From assembly GCA_031376385.1 (NCBI GenBank), contig JANMDQ010000031.1, positions 24,187 through 88,186 of the forward strand: a stretch of DNA of 64,000 bases, written 5' to 3'. This document shows positions 1-8,304 of this stretch, piece by piece; within the stretch, counting starts at the first letter, position 1; the number at the start of each line of letters is the position of its first letter. The DNA is from Aquisediminimonas sp031376385 (GTDB lineage Bacteria > Pseudomonadota > Alphaproteobacteria > Sphingomonadales > Sphingomonadaceae). The translations under genes were made by a program, and so were the position numbers. The notes beneath the pieces were generated by a model. The model saw only the letters and a program-made list of their open reading frames with translations. It was not told the origin of the DNA and did not search any database.

Positions 1-282
1 CAGTTCCGACAGGTCAAATTCAACAAAATCGCCAGACTGACGGTCCCGCCAGTGATAAATTGGCGCTTTTAAGCCCTTTTCGAGGAGAGTTGACGTAATG
101 CCAATCTGATCCAGCATCTCTAACGTGGGCGGATGGAATGTGGAGGCGCGCAAATCTTGGGCGCAATCCTCCCCAGTTTCCAGCAAGATTACATCGATCC
201 CGGATTGCGCCAACAGCGTCGCCATCACAGTGCCCACCGGGCCTGCGCCTGCAATCAAAACTTGGCAATGTTGTACGCTCAT
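1..282 (-). CDS. FAD-dependent monooxygenase, N-terminal part (runs off window)
   Basis: The 94 visible residues form the FAD-binding Rossmann start of a group A flavin monooxygenase (UbiH/PheA/TfdB-like aromatic hydroxylases). A GAGPVG dinucleotide-binding motif sits at residues 12-17, an acidic residue follows at the end of strand 2 (LLETGED), and an LRAS motif follows where the family binds FAD. The rest of the gene, including the substrate domain, lies before base 1. The ATG at 282 is preceded by GAGGAG at good spacing. The gene is divergent from the methyltransferase operon, and the shared upstream region carries the IclR-type operator candidate, so it probably belongs to the same regulon. 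The family would use NAD(P)H and O2; the substrate cannot be told. Confidence 0.85.
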   Translation of the reverse strand, partial: MSVQHCQVLIAGAGPVGTVMATLLAQSGIDVILLETGEDCAQDLRASTFHPPTLEMLDQIGITSTLLEKGLKAPIYHWRDRQSGDFVEFDLSEL

Positions 283-345
283 TACGTCTCCTCTGTCCCC
301 ATCTATGCAAGGCAGAGCCAATGTCACCCCTGCCCAAACGGAGAC

Positions 346-365
346 TATCCGACTGGCGAAGAATC
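346..365. promoter_or_regulatory. Candidate IclR-family operator (copy 1)
   Basis: TATCCGACTGGCGAAGAATC here differs by one base from the sequence at 5683-5702 beside the IclR gene. It lies between the divergent FAD monooxygenase and methyltransferase genes. A second, degenerate copy of its core (ATCCACTGGCG) follows directly at 362-372, so the site may be tandem. That the IclR protein of this cluster binds here is inference from the match and the context. Confidence 0.55.
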
Positions 366-440
366 CACTGGCGCACGGCGCTTAAGTGCGTAATTCTAAG
401 TCTAAGGTAAGTCTAAGGAATGTCAGTAGGGAGAGTGACG

Positions 441-1664
441 ATGGATATGCTCAACACATTTCAGCAGGCGAGCCATGCCGCCCTGCCCCGCGCCACCCAA
501 GATGAACGCAGCCGCCAAGAATTTACAAAGAGCCTTAAGCAGTTTGTGCAGCAGGGTCTGCTCCCCGGCCTTGCGCCTGTATTCCAAAACCGCGCTGCGA
601 AAAGTTTTGAGCGTGAGACAGGGCGCGCGCCAGCGGACCGGTGGGACATTCGCAAAGCGATGGTGCCGGATGTTTACTTCCAACATTATGCCGCCACTAA
701 CCGCATTGCGCAGGAATTGATCTGGGAATCGGTGATCGGATCGATTGAACATCAACTACCAGAACTGATCGAAACCGCGAAACACTTGTCAACCGCCGCC
801 CCGACAACCGTCGAATCCAGCTCTGATTTCGCCGTCCCGCGCTACGTCAGTGCAATTGATATTCACTGTATGCCCGGCGGCTATGCCAGTGAAGCGTCGC
901 CCGACGACATCACAGCAGGCGCACTTTATGATCGCGGCGTCTATCTTTATGCCATGGGTTATATGGGGCCCAATAATGACGATATGGGGCGTTCGGTCTG
1001 CAACTATGTCATGCGGAATTTGAAGGGGTTCACCCCCTCGGCGATCCTCGACATGGGCTGCACGGTCGGCCATTCGACTGTGCCTTACAAGGAACTGTTT
1101 CCAAACGCCGAAGTCACCGGAATCGACGTCGGCGGCCCGTGTGTGCGCTATGCCCACGCGCGGGCGGCAGCACTTGGCCACCCTATTCATTTCCTGCAAC
1201 GCAATGCAGAGGAAACCGGCTTTCCTGACGCGAGCTTTGATCTAATCGTCAGCCATATCTTGCTGCATGAAACGAGCGGGAAAGCGATGCCGCGGATCAT
1301 GGCGGAGTGCCACCGGCTGCTCAAACCCGGCGGCTACATGATCCACGCCGATTTGCCGCCCTTTGACCTGATGGACCCGTTTACGCAGTTCATTCTCGAC
1401 AATGAAACTTATTATAATAACGAACCTTTCTGGGGGCCGATGCGCGATAAGGATCAAGTGCAAATGGCCGTTGAAGCTGGCTTCGTGCGGGAGGATATCA
1501 AGTTTGATACTGCCCCGATGGCCGTGATGGAGTTCGCTGCTCAAGCCGAAGCAGGTTATTCCGCAGACGCTGCAGAGGCCGTTGCTGACAGAGATTTTGT
1601 TGCAGGGGAATATGCGCCGGGTGGCGGCTGGGAAGTCTTGATCGCACGAAAGGCTGCCGCATGA
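441..1664 (+). CDS. Class I SAM-dependent methyltransferase with long N-terminal extension
   Basis: A protein of about 407 residues. The C-terminal half is a class I methyltransferase: motif I is LDMGCTVG (near residue 202), followed by an acidic strand end (TGIDVG), a motif IV-like SFDLIVSH and the post-motif LLKPGGYMIHADLP. The first 190 or so residues are mostly helical with no motif I recognise; they could bind substrate or mediate oligomerisation. The ATG at 441 is chosen because GGGAGAG precedes it at proper spacing; an in-frame ATG at 420 has no spaced ribosome-binding site. It is the first gene of the plus-strand operon and overlaps the next gene by 4 bases (ATGA). The substrate is unknown. 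The neighbouring oxidases suggest a small-molecule pathway. Confidence 0.8.
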   Translation: MDMLNTFQQASHAALPRATQDERSRQEFTKSLKQFVQQGLLPGLAPVFQNRAAKSFERETGRAPADRWDIRKAMVPDVYFQHYAATNRIAQELIWESVIGSIEHQLPELIETAKHLSTAAPTTVESSSDFAVPRYVSAIDIHCMPGGYASEASPDDITAGALYDRGVYLYAMGYMGPNNDDMGRSVCNYVMRNLKGFTPSAILDMGCTVGHSTVPYKELFPNAEVTGIDVGGPCVRYAHARAAALGHPIHFLQRNAEETGFPDASFDLIVSHILLHETSGKAMPRIMAECHRLLKPGGYMIHADLPPFDLMDPFTQFILDNETYYNNEPFWGPMRDKDQVQMAVEAGFVREDIKFDTAPMAVMEFAAQAEAGYSADAAEAVADRDFVAGEYAPGGGWEVLIARKAAA

Positions 1665-2008
1665 TTGAACGCAATGCCAAGGGAAAACGCCCGCTGTTTT
1701 ACGAAGCAGAGGGCATGGATCAGGCGATGTCGATGATCCTTGTCCTCGCCAATGAATTGATGGTCGTGCGTGACCGGCTGGATACTGTGGAGCGCGTCGC
1801 TGCGGCCAAGGGCGTGATTTTGGAGCCGGAGATTGAGGCGTTTGAGCCCGATCAAGCGGTGTTGGAAGTTCGCGAAGGGCGGCGGCAGGATTTCCTTGCG
1901 CGGCTTTATTACTTAGCCCGCAAGCAAGCAGCGGAATTGGCGAGTGGGGACAGTGCGGAGCGATATACGCAAGCACTGGACGCAATTGCGGTGGGGGAAG
2001 TCGATTGA
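1661..2008 (+). CDS. Small hypothetical protein coupled to methyltransferase
   Basis: A 115-residue protein I do not recognise. It begins on the ATGA that also carries the stop of the methyltransferase gene, so translation is probably coupled and the two products may act together. The sequence is mostly amphipathic helix, with charged heptad-like stretches (residues about 25-60 and 75-105), no signal peptide and no cysteines. A dimerising accessory subunit or scaffold for the methyltransferase is possible but unproven. It is followed by a large hairpin (2033-2105) before the next gene. Confidence 0.65.
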   Translation: MIERNAKGKRPLFYEAEGMDQAMSMILVLANELMVVRDRLDTVERVAAAKGVILEPEIEAFEPDQAVLEVREGRRQDFLARLYYLARKQAAELASGDSAERYTQALDAIAVGEVD

Positions 2009-2032
2009 CTCATTTGTCGGCAATCTATCGAA

Positions 2033-2105
2033 CCGCTCAGGCTGAGCTTGACGAAGCCTTATTGGGCGCTTTCAACCAAGGCTTCGTCAAGCTCAGCCTG
2101 AGCGG
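2033..2105. repeat. Perfect 28-bp inverted repeat (REP-like hairpin)
   Basis: The arms 2033-2060 and 2078-2105 are perfect reverse complements over 28 bases, separated by a 17-base loop (2061-2077). The core CTGAGCTTGACGAAGCC resembles the TTCGACAAGCTCAGG-type repeat at 13664. It lies between two plus-strand genes of the same cluster. In RNA it would form a very stable stem that could end transcription, protect the upstream message or lower expression of the downstream FAD oxidase. It lacks a following T run, so it is not a classical terminator. Confidence 0.85.
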
Positions 2106-2141
2106 AATTCGGGTGTTTGGCCATTGTGTGGGAGTTGCTTT

Positions 2142-3689
2142 GTGTCAACACTGATCGAACAACTCACCGCGTCCCTCGGCCCCGAAGCTGTCATCACGGA
2201 TCCCGTAGAACGCAATTTCTACGCCCATGATGTCCTTCGTGCGGGTGAAATTCCAGATGCCGTCGTCCGCCCCGGCAGTATCGACGAGCTGCAAGAGATC
2301 GTTCGCGCCGCGCACGCCAGCGGCACGCCTGTCATCACCCGCGGCAGTGGGGCCAGTTATACAGACGCATTCCGTCACGATCAGCCCGGCGGCATCACCA
2401 TCGACACCAGCCGTTTGACCGCCATCACAATCGACGAAGCCCGCGCCACCGTGACTGTCGAAGCAGGCGTAACATGGGCGGAACTGCGCGAGGCGGTAAG
2501 TGCAAAAGGGTATAAAACCCGATTCTGGGGTAGCTATTCTGGCCTGTTCGCGACTGTCGCTGGCTCCATGTCGATGAATGTCGTGAGCCACGGCAAAGGG
2601 TCTTCCGCCGAAGCGGCACTGTCGTTTGACATTATCACAGGCACTGGCGCTATGATCAGCACCGGCAGTGCCGTCTCCGCCACTTCTCCAGCCTTCGCCC
2701 GCCATTACGGTCCCGACACCACAGGTTTGTTCACTGGCGATTGCGGTGCGCTTGGCATCAAAGCACGCGTCACAATGGCGTTGGTCAAAGCTGCACCCGC
2801 CTTCGCGACAGCATCGTTCAACTTCACAACCTTTGCGGCCATGCACGCGGCCTTCCGCGCAGTCGCGCTGGAGGATGTGGTTGAGGAACATTTCGGCCTC
2901 AATGAAGTCTTGCAGCAGGGGCAGATTGGCAAAGCAGATACAGGCGCAAAGATAGAAATGGCGGGGGCTGTCATGAAATCTGCAGCTTCTGTTGCACAGG
3001 GCCTCGGCAAGCTAGCCAAAATGGCACTCTCCGGGGACCGTGCGCTTAAGCAAACGACATACGCCACCCATTTCATCGTTGAAGGGATTAGTGCAGATGA
3101 TGCGAAGGGCAAAATCGCGCTCGTTCGCAGAATTTGCGCCGCACATGGGTCGGAGATTCCCAATTCTATTCCCGAAGTCGTTCGGGTCATGCCCTTCGCG
3201 CCGTTCCATAATCTGCTCGGTCCAAAAGGAGAGCGGTGGGTGCCTATTCACACTCAACTGCCACACGACGCTACAGTGGCGTTCCATGAAGCGCTGATCG
3301 CCTATTTCGACAGTCAGCAGGCAGTGATTGATCAACACAGCATCATCACAGGCGGCATGTTCATGACGGTTGGGTCTACCGCCTTCCTTTACGAACCTGC
3401 CTTTTACTGGCCCGGTGCGCGCCATGCCTATCACGATCGGATGGTAGACGCCGACTACCTTGCCAGCCTGCCCACCTATCCTGATGACGCACAGGCAGAG
3501 GTAGCTGTGCTGCGCATGAAAGCGGACGTGGTAGACCTGATGCACGCACACGGCGGCATTCACTTTCAGATTGGGCGCACTTATCCCTTCGCGCGGGATC
3601 ATAATCCGGTGCACTGGGCATTGCTCAAGGCCATTAAGACTGAACTAGACCCTAAGAACATCCTCAACCCTGGGGTGATTGGCCTGTGA
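2142..3689 (+). CDS. FAD-linked oxidase (GlcD/VAO-type)
   Basis: About 515 residues of the vanillyl-alcohol oxidase / PCMH flavoprotein fold. The FAD-binding half (roughly residues 30-210) shows VVRPGSIDELQEIVRAA, the TRGSGASYT phosphate-binding loop and a FATVAGSMSMNVVSHG segment. The C-terminus ends in the typical LKAIKTELDPKNILNPGVI. Such enzymes oxidise hydroxy acids or alcohols and pass electrons to O2 or a carrier. The GTG at 2142 follows GGGAG by seven bases; a TTG at 2124 is in frame but has no site. The stop overlaps the next gene's GTG by 4 bases. The substrate is unknown. Confidence 0.8.
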   Translation: MSTLIEQLTASLGPEAVITDPVERNFYAHDVLRAGEIPDAVVRPGSIDELQEIVRAAHASGTPVITRGSGASYTDAFRHDQPGGITIDTSRLTAITIDEARATVTVEAGVTWAELREAVSAKGYKTRFWGSYSGLFATVAGSMSMNVVSHGKGSSAEAALSFDIITGTGAMISTGSAVSATSPAFARHYGPDTTGLFTGDCGALGIKARVTMALVKAAPAFATASFNFTTFAAMHAAFRAVALEDVVEEHFGLNEVLQQGQIGKADTGAKIEMAGAVMKSAASVAQGLGKLAKMALSGDRALKQTTYATHFIVEGISADDAKGKIALVRRICAAHGSEIPNSIPEVVRVMPFAPFHNLLGPKGERWVPIHTQLPHDATVAFHEALIAYFDSQQAVIDQHSIITGGMFMTVGSTAFLYEPAFYWPGARHAYHDRMVDADYLASLPTYPDDAQAEVAVLRMKADVVDLMHAHGGIHFQIGRTYPFARDHNPVHWALLKAIKTELDPKNILNPGVIGL

Positions 3690-4891
3690 TTAGCTGCGGG
3701 CTGCGTTTCGTCGGCAAAGGGATACTGTGGCTCATTTTACTGCTGATTGTCGCTTTTGCGATATTCGCAGCATTTAACTGGACGCTGACCAAAAATATGG
3801 CAGCGGCAGTAGGTAAACCATATGCCGAGATCGCCCACCTGACGCCGCAGCAAGACGTTAAAGGATGCGGCGAACGGGCCATTATCATCTCAGAAGAACA
3901 GCCAATGTCGCAAGATTCACTTCAGAAAATGCAAGACTTTTCTGACAAGCATCGCGGGCTCGGCTTGCTGGTGATGGTGGACGGAAAGCGTGTTTACGAA
4001 CGTTACGCCACAGGCATCTCCGCCGCAACCAAGACACAAACCCTATCAATGAACAAGAGCGTCACAGGGCTGATGATTGGCGTCGCGCAGATGGACGGAA
4101 CGATTGCGCCGATTGATACCCCGCTCGGCGGCGTCATCACAGAATGGGCTGGCGACAGTCGCAAGAATATCACGCTCCGTGCGCTCATCACAATGTCCAG
4201 TGGGCTTCATAACTATTCGATGACCAAGGGCGATTGGCCCGCGATGAAGCAACTGATGTCGGATGAAATTGAGTCGACCGCCATCGCTACCGACGCCGTC
4301 AAACCGCCGCTCACTGATTTCCGTTACAAAAATGCGGATGCGCAAGTCGCCGGGGCCGTGCTGCGCCGCTCTATTGCAAAAGCACATAAAGGCGAAAGCT
4401 ATGCGAGCTACCTGTCCCGCACGCTCTGGTGCGGCGTCGGCAATGCGCCTGCAACCCTGTGGGCCGAAAGCGAAACTGGCGCGCCGCGATTTTATGCTGG
4501 CTTGCAAGCCACATTGCCCGATTGGGCGCGATTGGGTCAGCTCATTCTCGACGGCGGTAAAGTTGGCGCAACGCAAGTGGTACCAAGCGGCTGGATCGCG
4601 CAGATGACCACACCCTCCCCCACCAATCCCAATTACGGCTTCTTCATCTGGCGCGGCGGCCCTTGGAAAAAGCTAAGGACATACAGTCCAGAGGCAGGCG
4701 TTGGCGTCACTCATTCCGCTCCCTACATGGCGGATGATGTAATTTTTATGGACGGTTACGGCGGGCAGAGGGTTTATATCGTGCCGTCAGCTAATCTCGT
4801 AATCGCGCGAACGAGCGAGGCGGATCAGACCTTTGACGATGCTCCGCTCGTCAATCTGGCGCTGGCGGGTTTGAAAGCGCTGCCGAAATAG
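3686..4891 (+). CDS. Membrane-anchored serine hydrolase, beta-lactamase/CubicO family
   Basis: A 401-residue protein with an N-terminal membrane anchor or uncleaved signal (residues about 8-30, GILWLILLLIVAFAIFAAF), so the catalytic domain should face the periplasm. Class C beta-lactamase-like motifs are present: SMNK at about 121-124 (nucleophile Ser and general base Lys), YKN at about 214-216, and a C-terminal GYGGQ in place of KTG. This pattern fits esterase/amidase members such as 6-aminohexanoate-dimer hydrolase better than true beta-lactamases. It begins on the GTGA overlapping the FAD oxidase stop. Its 3' end overlaps the convergent IclR gene by 41 bases. Confidence 0.8.
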   Translation: MISCGLRFVGKGILWLILLLIVAFAIFAAFNWTLTKNMAAAVGKPYAEIAHLTPQQDVKGCGERAIIISEEQPMSQDSLQKMQDFSDKHRGLGLLVMVDGKRVYERYATGISAATKTQTLSMNKSVTGLMIGVAQMDGTIAPIDTPLGGVITEWAGDSRKNITLRALITMSSGLHNYSMTKGDWPAMKQLMSDEIESTAIATDAVKPPLTDFRYKNADAQVAGAVLRRSIAKAHKGESYASYLSRTLWCGVGNAPATLWAESETGAPRFYAGLQATLPDWARLGQLILDGGKVGATQVVPSGWIAQMTTPSPTNPNYGFFIWRGGPWKKLRTYSPEAGVGVTHSAPYMADDVIFMDGYGGQRVYIVPSANLVIARTSEADQTFDDAPLVNLALAGLKALPK

Positions 4892-5672
4892 CCTCCGCCG
4901 TGGCCTTGAGTGGCCCAACAAATTGTTCCACCGCTCGCTCCATCGGCATCGATACGGCAAAGAAGATCAGCGCAATCGCTCCTGCCACTTCGCCATCCTT
5001 GAATACAGGCACAGCGATGGACGATGTTTTGCCCGGCGTCTCCGTATAGAGATTGCGCGCAAAAGTGGCATAGCCACGCGTTCTGATCGATTGCAGCAAT
5101 ATGTCATTTGCCAGCAACAGCCCCGCCATCCGCTCCGCCGACCCATCAATCTGTTTTAGGCCGTCGAGAATATGATCGCGCTGTTCTGCCGAACAAAAGG
5201 CCATATAGGCCTGCCCTGTAGAGCACTCCATCAACGGCAATGTAAAGCCGGGATAATAGTTGGTGAGCGTGAGTGACGTCATGGCATGCGTGGAATCGCG
5301 TACCATCATATGCGGTCCGACACGACTGGTGATTGAGATTGGCCACAGCAGCTTTTCGCAAAGAGCTACCAAATGAGGCCGCGCAAGAGAAACCAGTTCG
5401 TCACCATCTTGAAAACCCGAAGCCAAACTTTGCACCAAAGCAGTCGCCCGATACCGTTTACGCGCAGGCTCGCGCTCAATCATTCCTTCATGTAGCAGTG
5501 TCTGAACGATCCGGCAGGCGGTAGGATAGGGAACTTTGGACGTTTTGCTGATTTCCATCATGGAAATGGAATGGCCGCGATTGATCGCCTGTAACACAGA
5601 TAGCCCCCGGCTGATCGCGCGGATCGGCACGCCCTTTTCACCAGCTTGTTCTGCAACGCTATCCAGCGCCAC
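4851..5672 (-). CDS. IclR-family transcriptional regulator
   Basis: A 273-residue regulator. Residues about 18-78 form the winged helix-turn-helix (IRAISRGLSVLQAIN through MMEISKTSKVPYPTACRIVQTLL). The remainder is the IclR effector domain, with the conserved PLMECSTGQAYMAF and TSSIAVPVFKDGEVAGAIAL segments. Such proteins usually sense an aromatic or organic-acid pathway intermediate. The chosen GTG at 5672 abuts the AGGAG ribosome site very closely, so the true start may be a few codons downstream. The candidate operator at 5682-5702 lies directly upstream, and a copy lies before the divergent genes at 282/441; it probably controls itself and the whole cluster. Confidence 0.88.
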   Translation of the reverse strand: MALDSVAEQAGEKGVPIRAISRGLSVLQAINRGHSISMMEISKTSKVPYPTACRIVQTLLHEGMIEREPARKRYRATALVQSLASGFQDGDELVSLARPHLVALCEKLLWPISITSRVGPHMMVRDSTHAMTSLTLTNYYPGFTLPLMECSTGQAYMAFCSAEQRDHILDGLKQIDGSAERMAGLLLANDILLQSIRTRGYATFARNLYTETPGKTSSIAVPVFKDGEVAGAIALIFFAVSMPMERAVEQFVGPLKATAEAISAALSNPPAPD

Positions 5673-5681
5673 CTCCTACCG

Positions 5682-5702
5682 TTATCCGACTGGCGAATAA
5701 TC
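5682..5702. promoter_or_regulatory. Candidate IclR-family operator (copy 2), imperfect palindrome
   Basis: The core TTATCCGACTGGCGAATAA (5682-5700) is an imperfect palindrome: arms TTATCCGAC and GGCGAATAA match at 7 of 9 pairs around a central T. It lies 10 bases upstream of the IclR gene and within the divergent promoter of the DUF1838 gene. The same sequence with one substitution occurs at 346-365. Symmetry, duplication and position support a repressor/activator site for this IclR protein. Confidence 0.6.
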
Positions 5703-5770
5703 TATCAGCGTTTCCGGGCTAGTCTAGGGGTTCATTTAAGGTAAGATCATTGCGTTTAGAGGAGGATATT

Positions 5771-6820
5771 ATGGATCGTCGCGACTTTCTTTCATCCGCT
5801 GCCATGATGGCTGCGGCGAGCACCATGGCCACGCGCGCTGTTGCCGCACCGATGACGTCAGGCGGCCCGGCAACGTCACTCAAAGGCCCCTCAGTAGATG
5901 TCAGCACATCACGCGGCGCGCGCGACACATGGGCGCGGTTGCAAGGTAATATCGACATGAAATCAACCAAATATGGCTGGTACCGCGGTATTGTCCAAGG
6001 CGTTCGCCCCGGAGAGGCTGTTCGCGATTTGGTAGGCTTTACGGGCTTTTCCTGCGCAAAACTCATTCCTAACGAGGGCGGCGACGATGGCTATATGAAG
6101 ATTTTGCGCGAAATCGGATTTTACACCGATCTGCGGTCTGGCGAAATTCTGACCGAATGGAAAAACCCGTACATGGATGAGGTCGTAAAGGTCGTTCCGG
6201 TGGCCAATGACCCGTTCAATTTCGCGATCACCGATTTCTTTCCTTCCCCACCATCCTACGGCGGCCTGAACCGAGCTGCGCCACCGAAAATTCCGTTGCG
6301 GCTTGATTTTACGCGGCGCAACAACAGCCTGAATTTCTTCAGCCATTTGAACCTCTTCTATCCCTCCGCCCTGCAACCCGACAAATGGCCGCGTGAGAGC
6401 AGCGGGCCATTCGTACAAGTGACGGAGAATTTCAATTATCAAATCGATTGGCGCGCCGTGCAGGACAAGCGCAAAACATCGGTCCTATATGATGGCACAT
6501 GGACCCGCACGACGCCGTGGATGCCGTGGATGTTGATGGGGCCAACACCTGGCCATTGTTCCTATCAATGCTTCATGGGCGCATATGATGATATCAATAT
6601 GATTGATCGTAATGTGTTGGATTACACACAGAAAAATTTCCCCAAGTTCATGGCAGCGCCAGACAAGTTTGAATCACCTTCGCTTTCCAGCCTTGAAAAC
6701 TATGCCCGCGAACAAAAGCCCGCGCCCGTCGGCGCAGACGGTCCGCGCCGCGCGCCAGAACCTGAACTTCCGGCATGGTTTAAGGCGATGATGCAGCAAC
6801 GTGGTGGAGTGCCGAAATAG
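5771..6820 (+). CDS. DUF1838 family protein with Tat signal
   Basis: A 349-residue protein that starts with a twin-arginine signal (DRRDFL at residues 2-7, then an alanine-rich hydrophobic stretch to about residue 27), so it should be exported folded. The body resembles the DUF1838 family (GWYRGIVQGVRPGE, LTEWKNPYMDE, WMPWMLMGPTPGHCSYQCFMG). The family has no established reaction; members often sit near catabolic oxidoreductases. The ATG at 5771 follows GAGGAGG at good spacing. It is transcribed divergently from the IclR gene across the operator candidate, which ties it to the cluster. Confidence 0.75.
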   Translation: MDRRDFLSSAAMMAAASTMATRAVAAPMTSGGPATSLKGPSVDVSTSRGARDTWARLQGNIDMKSTKYGWYRGIVQGVRPGEAVRDLVGFTGFSCAKLIPNEGGDDGYMKILREIGFYTDLRSGEILTEWKNPYMDEVVKVVPVANDPFNFAITDFFPSPPSYGGLNRAAPPKIPLRLDFTRRNNSLNFFSHLNLFYPSALQPDKWPRESSGPFVQVTENFNYQIDWRAVQDKRKTSVLYDGTWTRTTPWMPWMLMGPTPGHCSYQCFMGAYDDINMIDRNVLDYTQKNFPKFMAAPDKFESPSLSSLENYAREQKPAPVGADGPRRAPEPELPAWFKAMMQQRGGVPK

Positions 6821-6847
6821 CGGCTTTCCGGCAGACTCGCCCCCTGC

Positions 6848-8221
6848 CTAAATAACTTCAGCCGCTGGTAGTTTCGGCATCTTTGGGGCGACGGGCGGCA
6901 GAGCGACGGGGCGTGGCTTATCGAGGGATGCAATGACCGGCACGTCACGGCCATAAATGTCGCCGAACGCCTGCACCTTTCCGTCCATGCCTGTGCCATA
7001 GGTGAAATAAGTGATCGCGACCGGGATCGGTTCCTTAAATGGCACTTTCTCGGTCTTGCCCTTTTTAATGAGGGCAGCGAGTTCGCCCGAGTCTTTCCCG
7101 GATTGTAGGATGCCTAGAAGTATGCCGAGCTCGTAGGCCCGCTCTGTTCGCACGCAACCATGGCTCAGCGCGCGGGGGGCTGGTCGATTAAACAGGCCCC
7201 GGCTGGGCGTATCATGGATGAAAATGGCATCAGGGTTAGGCATATCAATTTTCATGAAGCCTAGCGCGCTGGATGGCCCGGCTGATTGAATGACAGAAAG
7301 TGACTTGCCGGTGCCCGTCCAGGTATAGCCCCGCGCCCGCGCCGCAGCAGGTGACCGTGCGATCATCGGCCCGACTTCTTCGCGGATGATGCTTTGCGGC
7401 AATACCCACGGTGGATGGACGACAATTCCGACCGCAGGCACCATTAGCGATGGCGTTTGGGAGGATAGCTTACCGACGATGGAACGGTAGCTTGCAATCG
7501 TTTTCCCATAAGTGACAACGCGGATCATATATTCCGGTACATTGGCATAAACATGCTTGTCCGCCATTTTGCGGGGCATCCAGCGCCATTTGTCCATATT
7601 CGCACGGATCAATTTACGCTGTGCGATGTTCGCAGCTGGTGTGGTCGCAAGAGCTGCTTTCAACATCTTATACTCGGGGTGAGTTGGCTCAATTGAAGCT
7701 AACGTGCCTTCAAAATCCTTGGTCGCAAGAGCGCGGGCCATGAGACTGTCGAGCGGAAATTCAGCAGCATCGGTATCTTTGACCAGCCACTGAATACGGG
7801 CAGCCTTTGGCGTTCGGCCGTCACGAACGTCGCCAAACAAGAGGTCGAATGACGTCTTTGCTGCTCGGTCCAGCAATTCACCTTCACCTGCCTGGATCGC
7901 CGCTTGAAGCGCCTCAGGCGCATAGTCTGCGGGGTTTAAGCCGCGGGATCCGATTTGCTGGATGGCCGACAGCATCGCACTGGCATCGCCAGACGTCCAG
8001 CGTTGCAACACTTGAACAACTGGCAACGGCGGTGTCGGCATCGTTACAGGAGGCTGCGGAACCGGAGGAAGTGCCGGAACTGAATTTGGCATCGTGATGA
8101 CTGGCGGCAATATGGAAATCGGCGCATCAGGGACCGGCGGTTTTTGCTTCGCTGCCTCGGCGCCAGAGTGGACGAAAAACAGGGCCGAAGCACCGCAGAG
8201 AAGTGATAATCTACGCAACAT
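6848..8221 (-). CDS. L,D-transpeptidase (YcbB-like)
   Basis: A 457-residue exported protein with a signal peptide (MLRRLSLLCGASALFFVHSGAEA), a proline-rich linker to about residue 65, an L,D-transpeptidase scaffold region and a C-terminal YkuD catalytic domain. The active-site motif SHGCVR is present (His 354, Cys 356). These enzymes make 3-3 cross-links in peptidoglycan or attach proteins to it in the periplasm. The ATG at 8221 is preferred over a TTG five codons upstream because it gives a normal signal peptide. It stands 3' of the three-gene helicase/phosphatase/secreted-protein run, separated by 83 bases, and may be a separate unit. Confidence 0.85.
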   Translation of the reverse strand: MLRRLSLLCGASALFFVHSGAEAAKQKPPVPDAPISILPPVITMPNSVPALPPVPQPPVTMPTPPLPVVQVLQRWTSGDASAMLSAIQQIGSRGLNPADYAPEALQAAIQAGEGELLDRAAKTSFDLLFGDVRDGRTPKAARIQWLVKDTDAAEFPLDSLMARALATKDFEGTLASIEPTHPEYKMLKAALATTPAANIAQRKLIRANMDKWRWMPRKMADKHVYANVPEYMIRVVTYGKTIASYRSIVGKLSSQTPSLMVPAVGIVVHPPWVLPQSIIREEVGPMIARSPAAARARGYTWTGTGKSLSVIQSAGPSSALGFMKIDMPNPDAIFIHDTPSRGLFNRPAPRALSHGCVRTERAYELGILLGILQSGKDSGELAALIKKGKTEKVPFKEPIPVAITYFTYGTGMDGKVQAFGDIYGRDVPVIASLDKPRPVALPPVAPKMPKLPAAEVI

Positions 8222-8304
8222 ATGTGGCAATCCCAAAACTATCCCTGTCGCCGATTAAATGCCCCAGATCGGGTAGACATTGCAAGTGGGATTACGCGAG
8301 CGCG

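Noticed and set aside
1242..1985. Minus-strand frame of 247 residues opposite the methyltransferase and the small coupled gene
   Set aside because: It covers two sense genes that overlap in an operon-like manner and has no motif.
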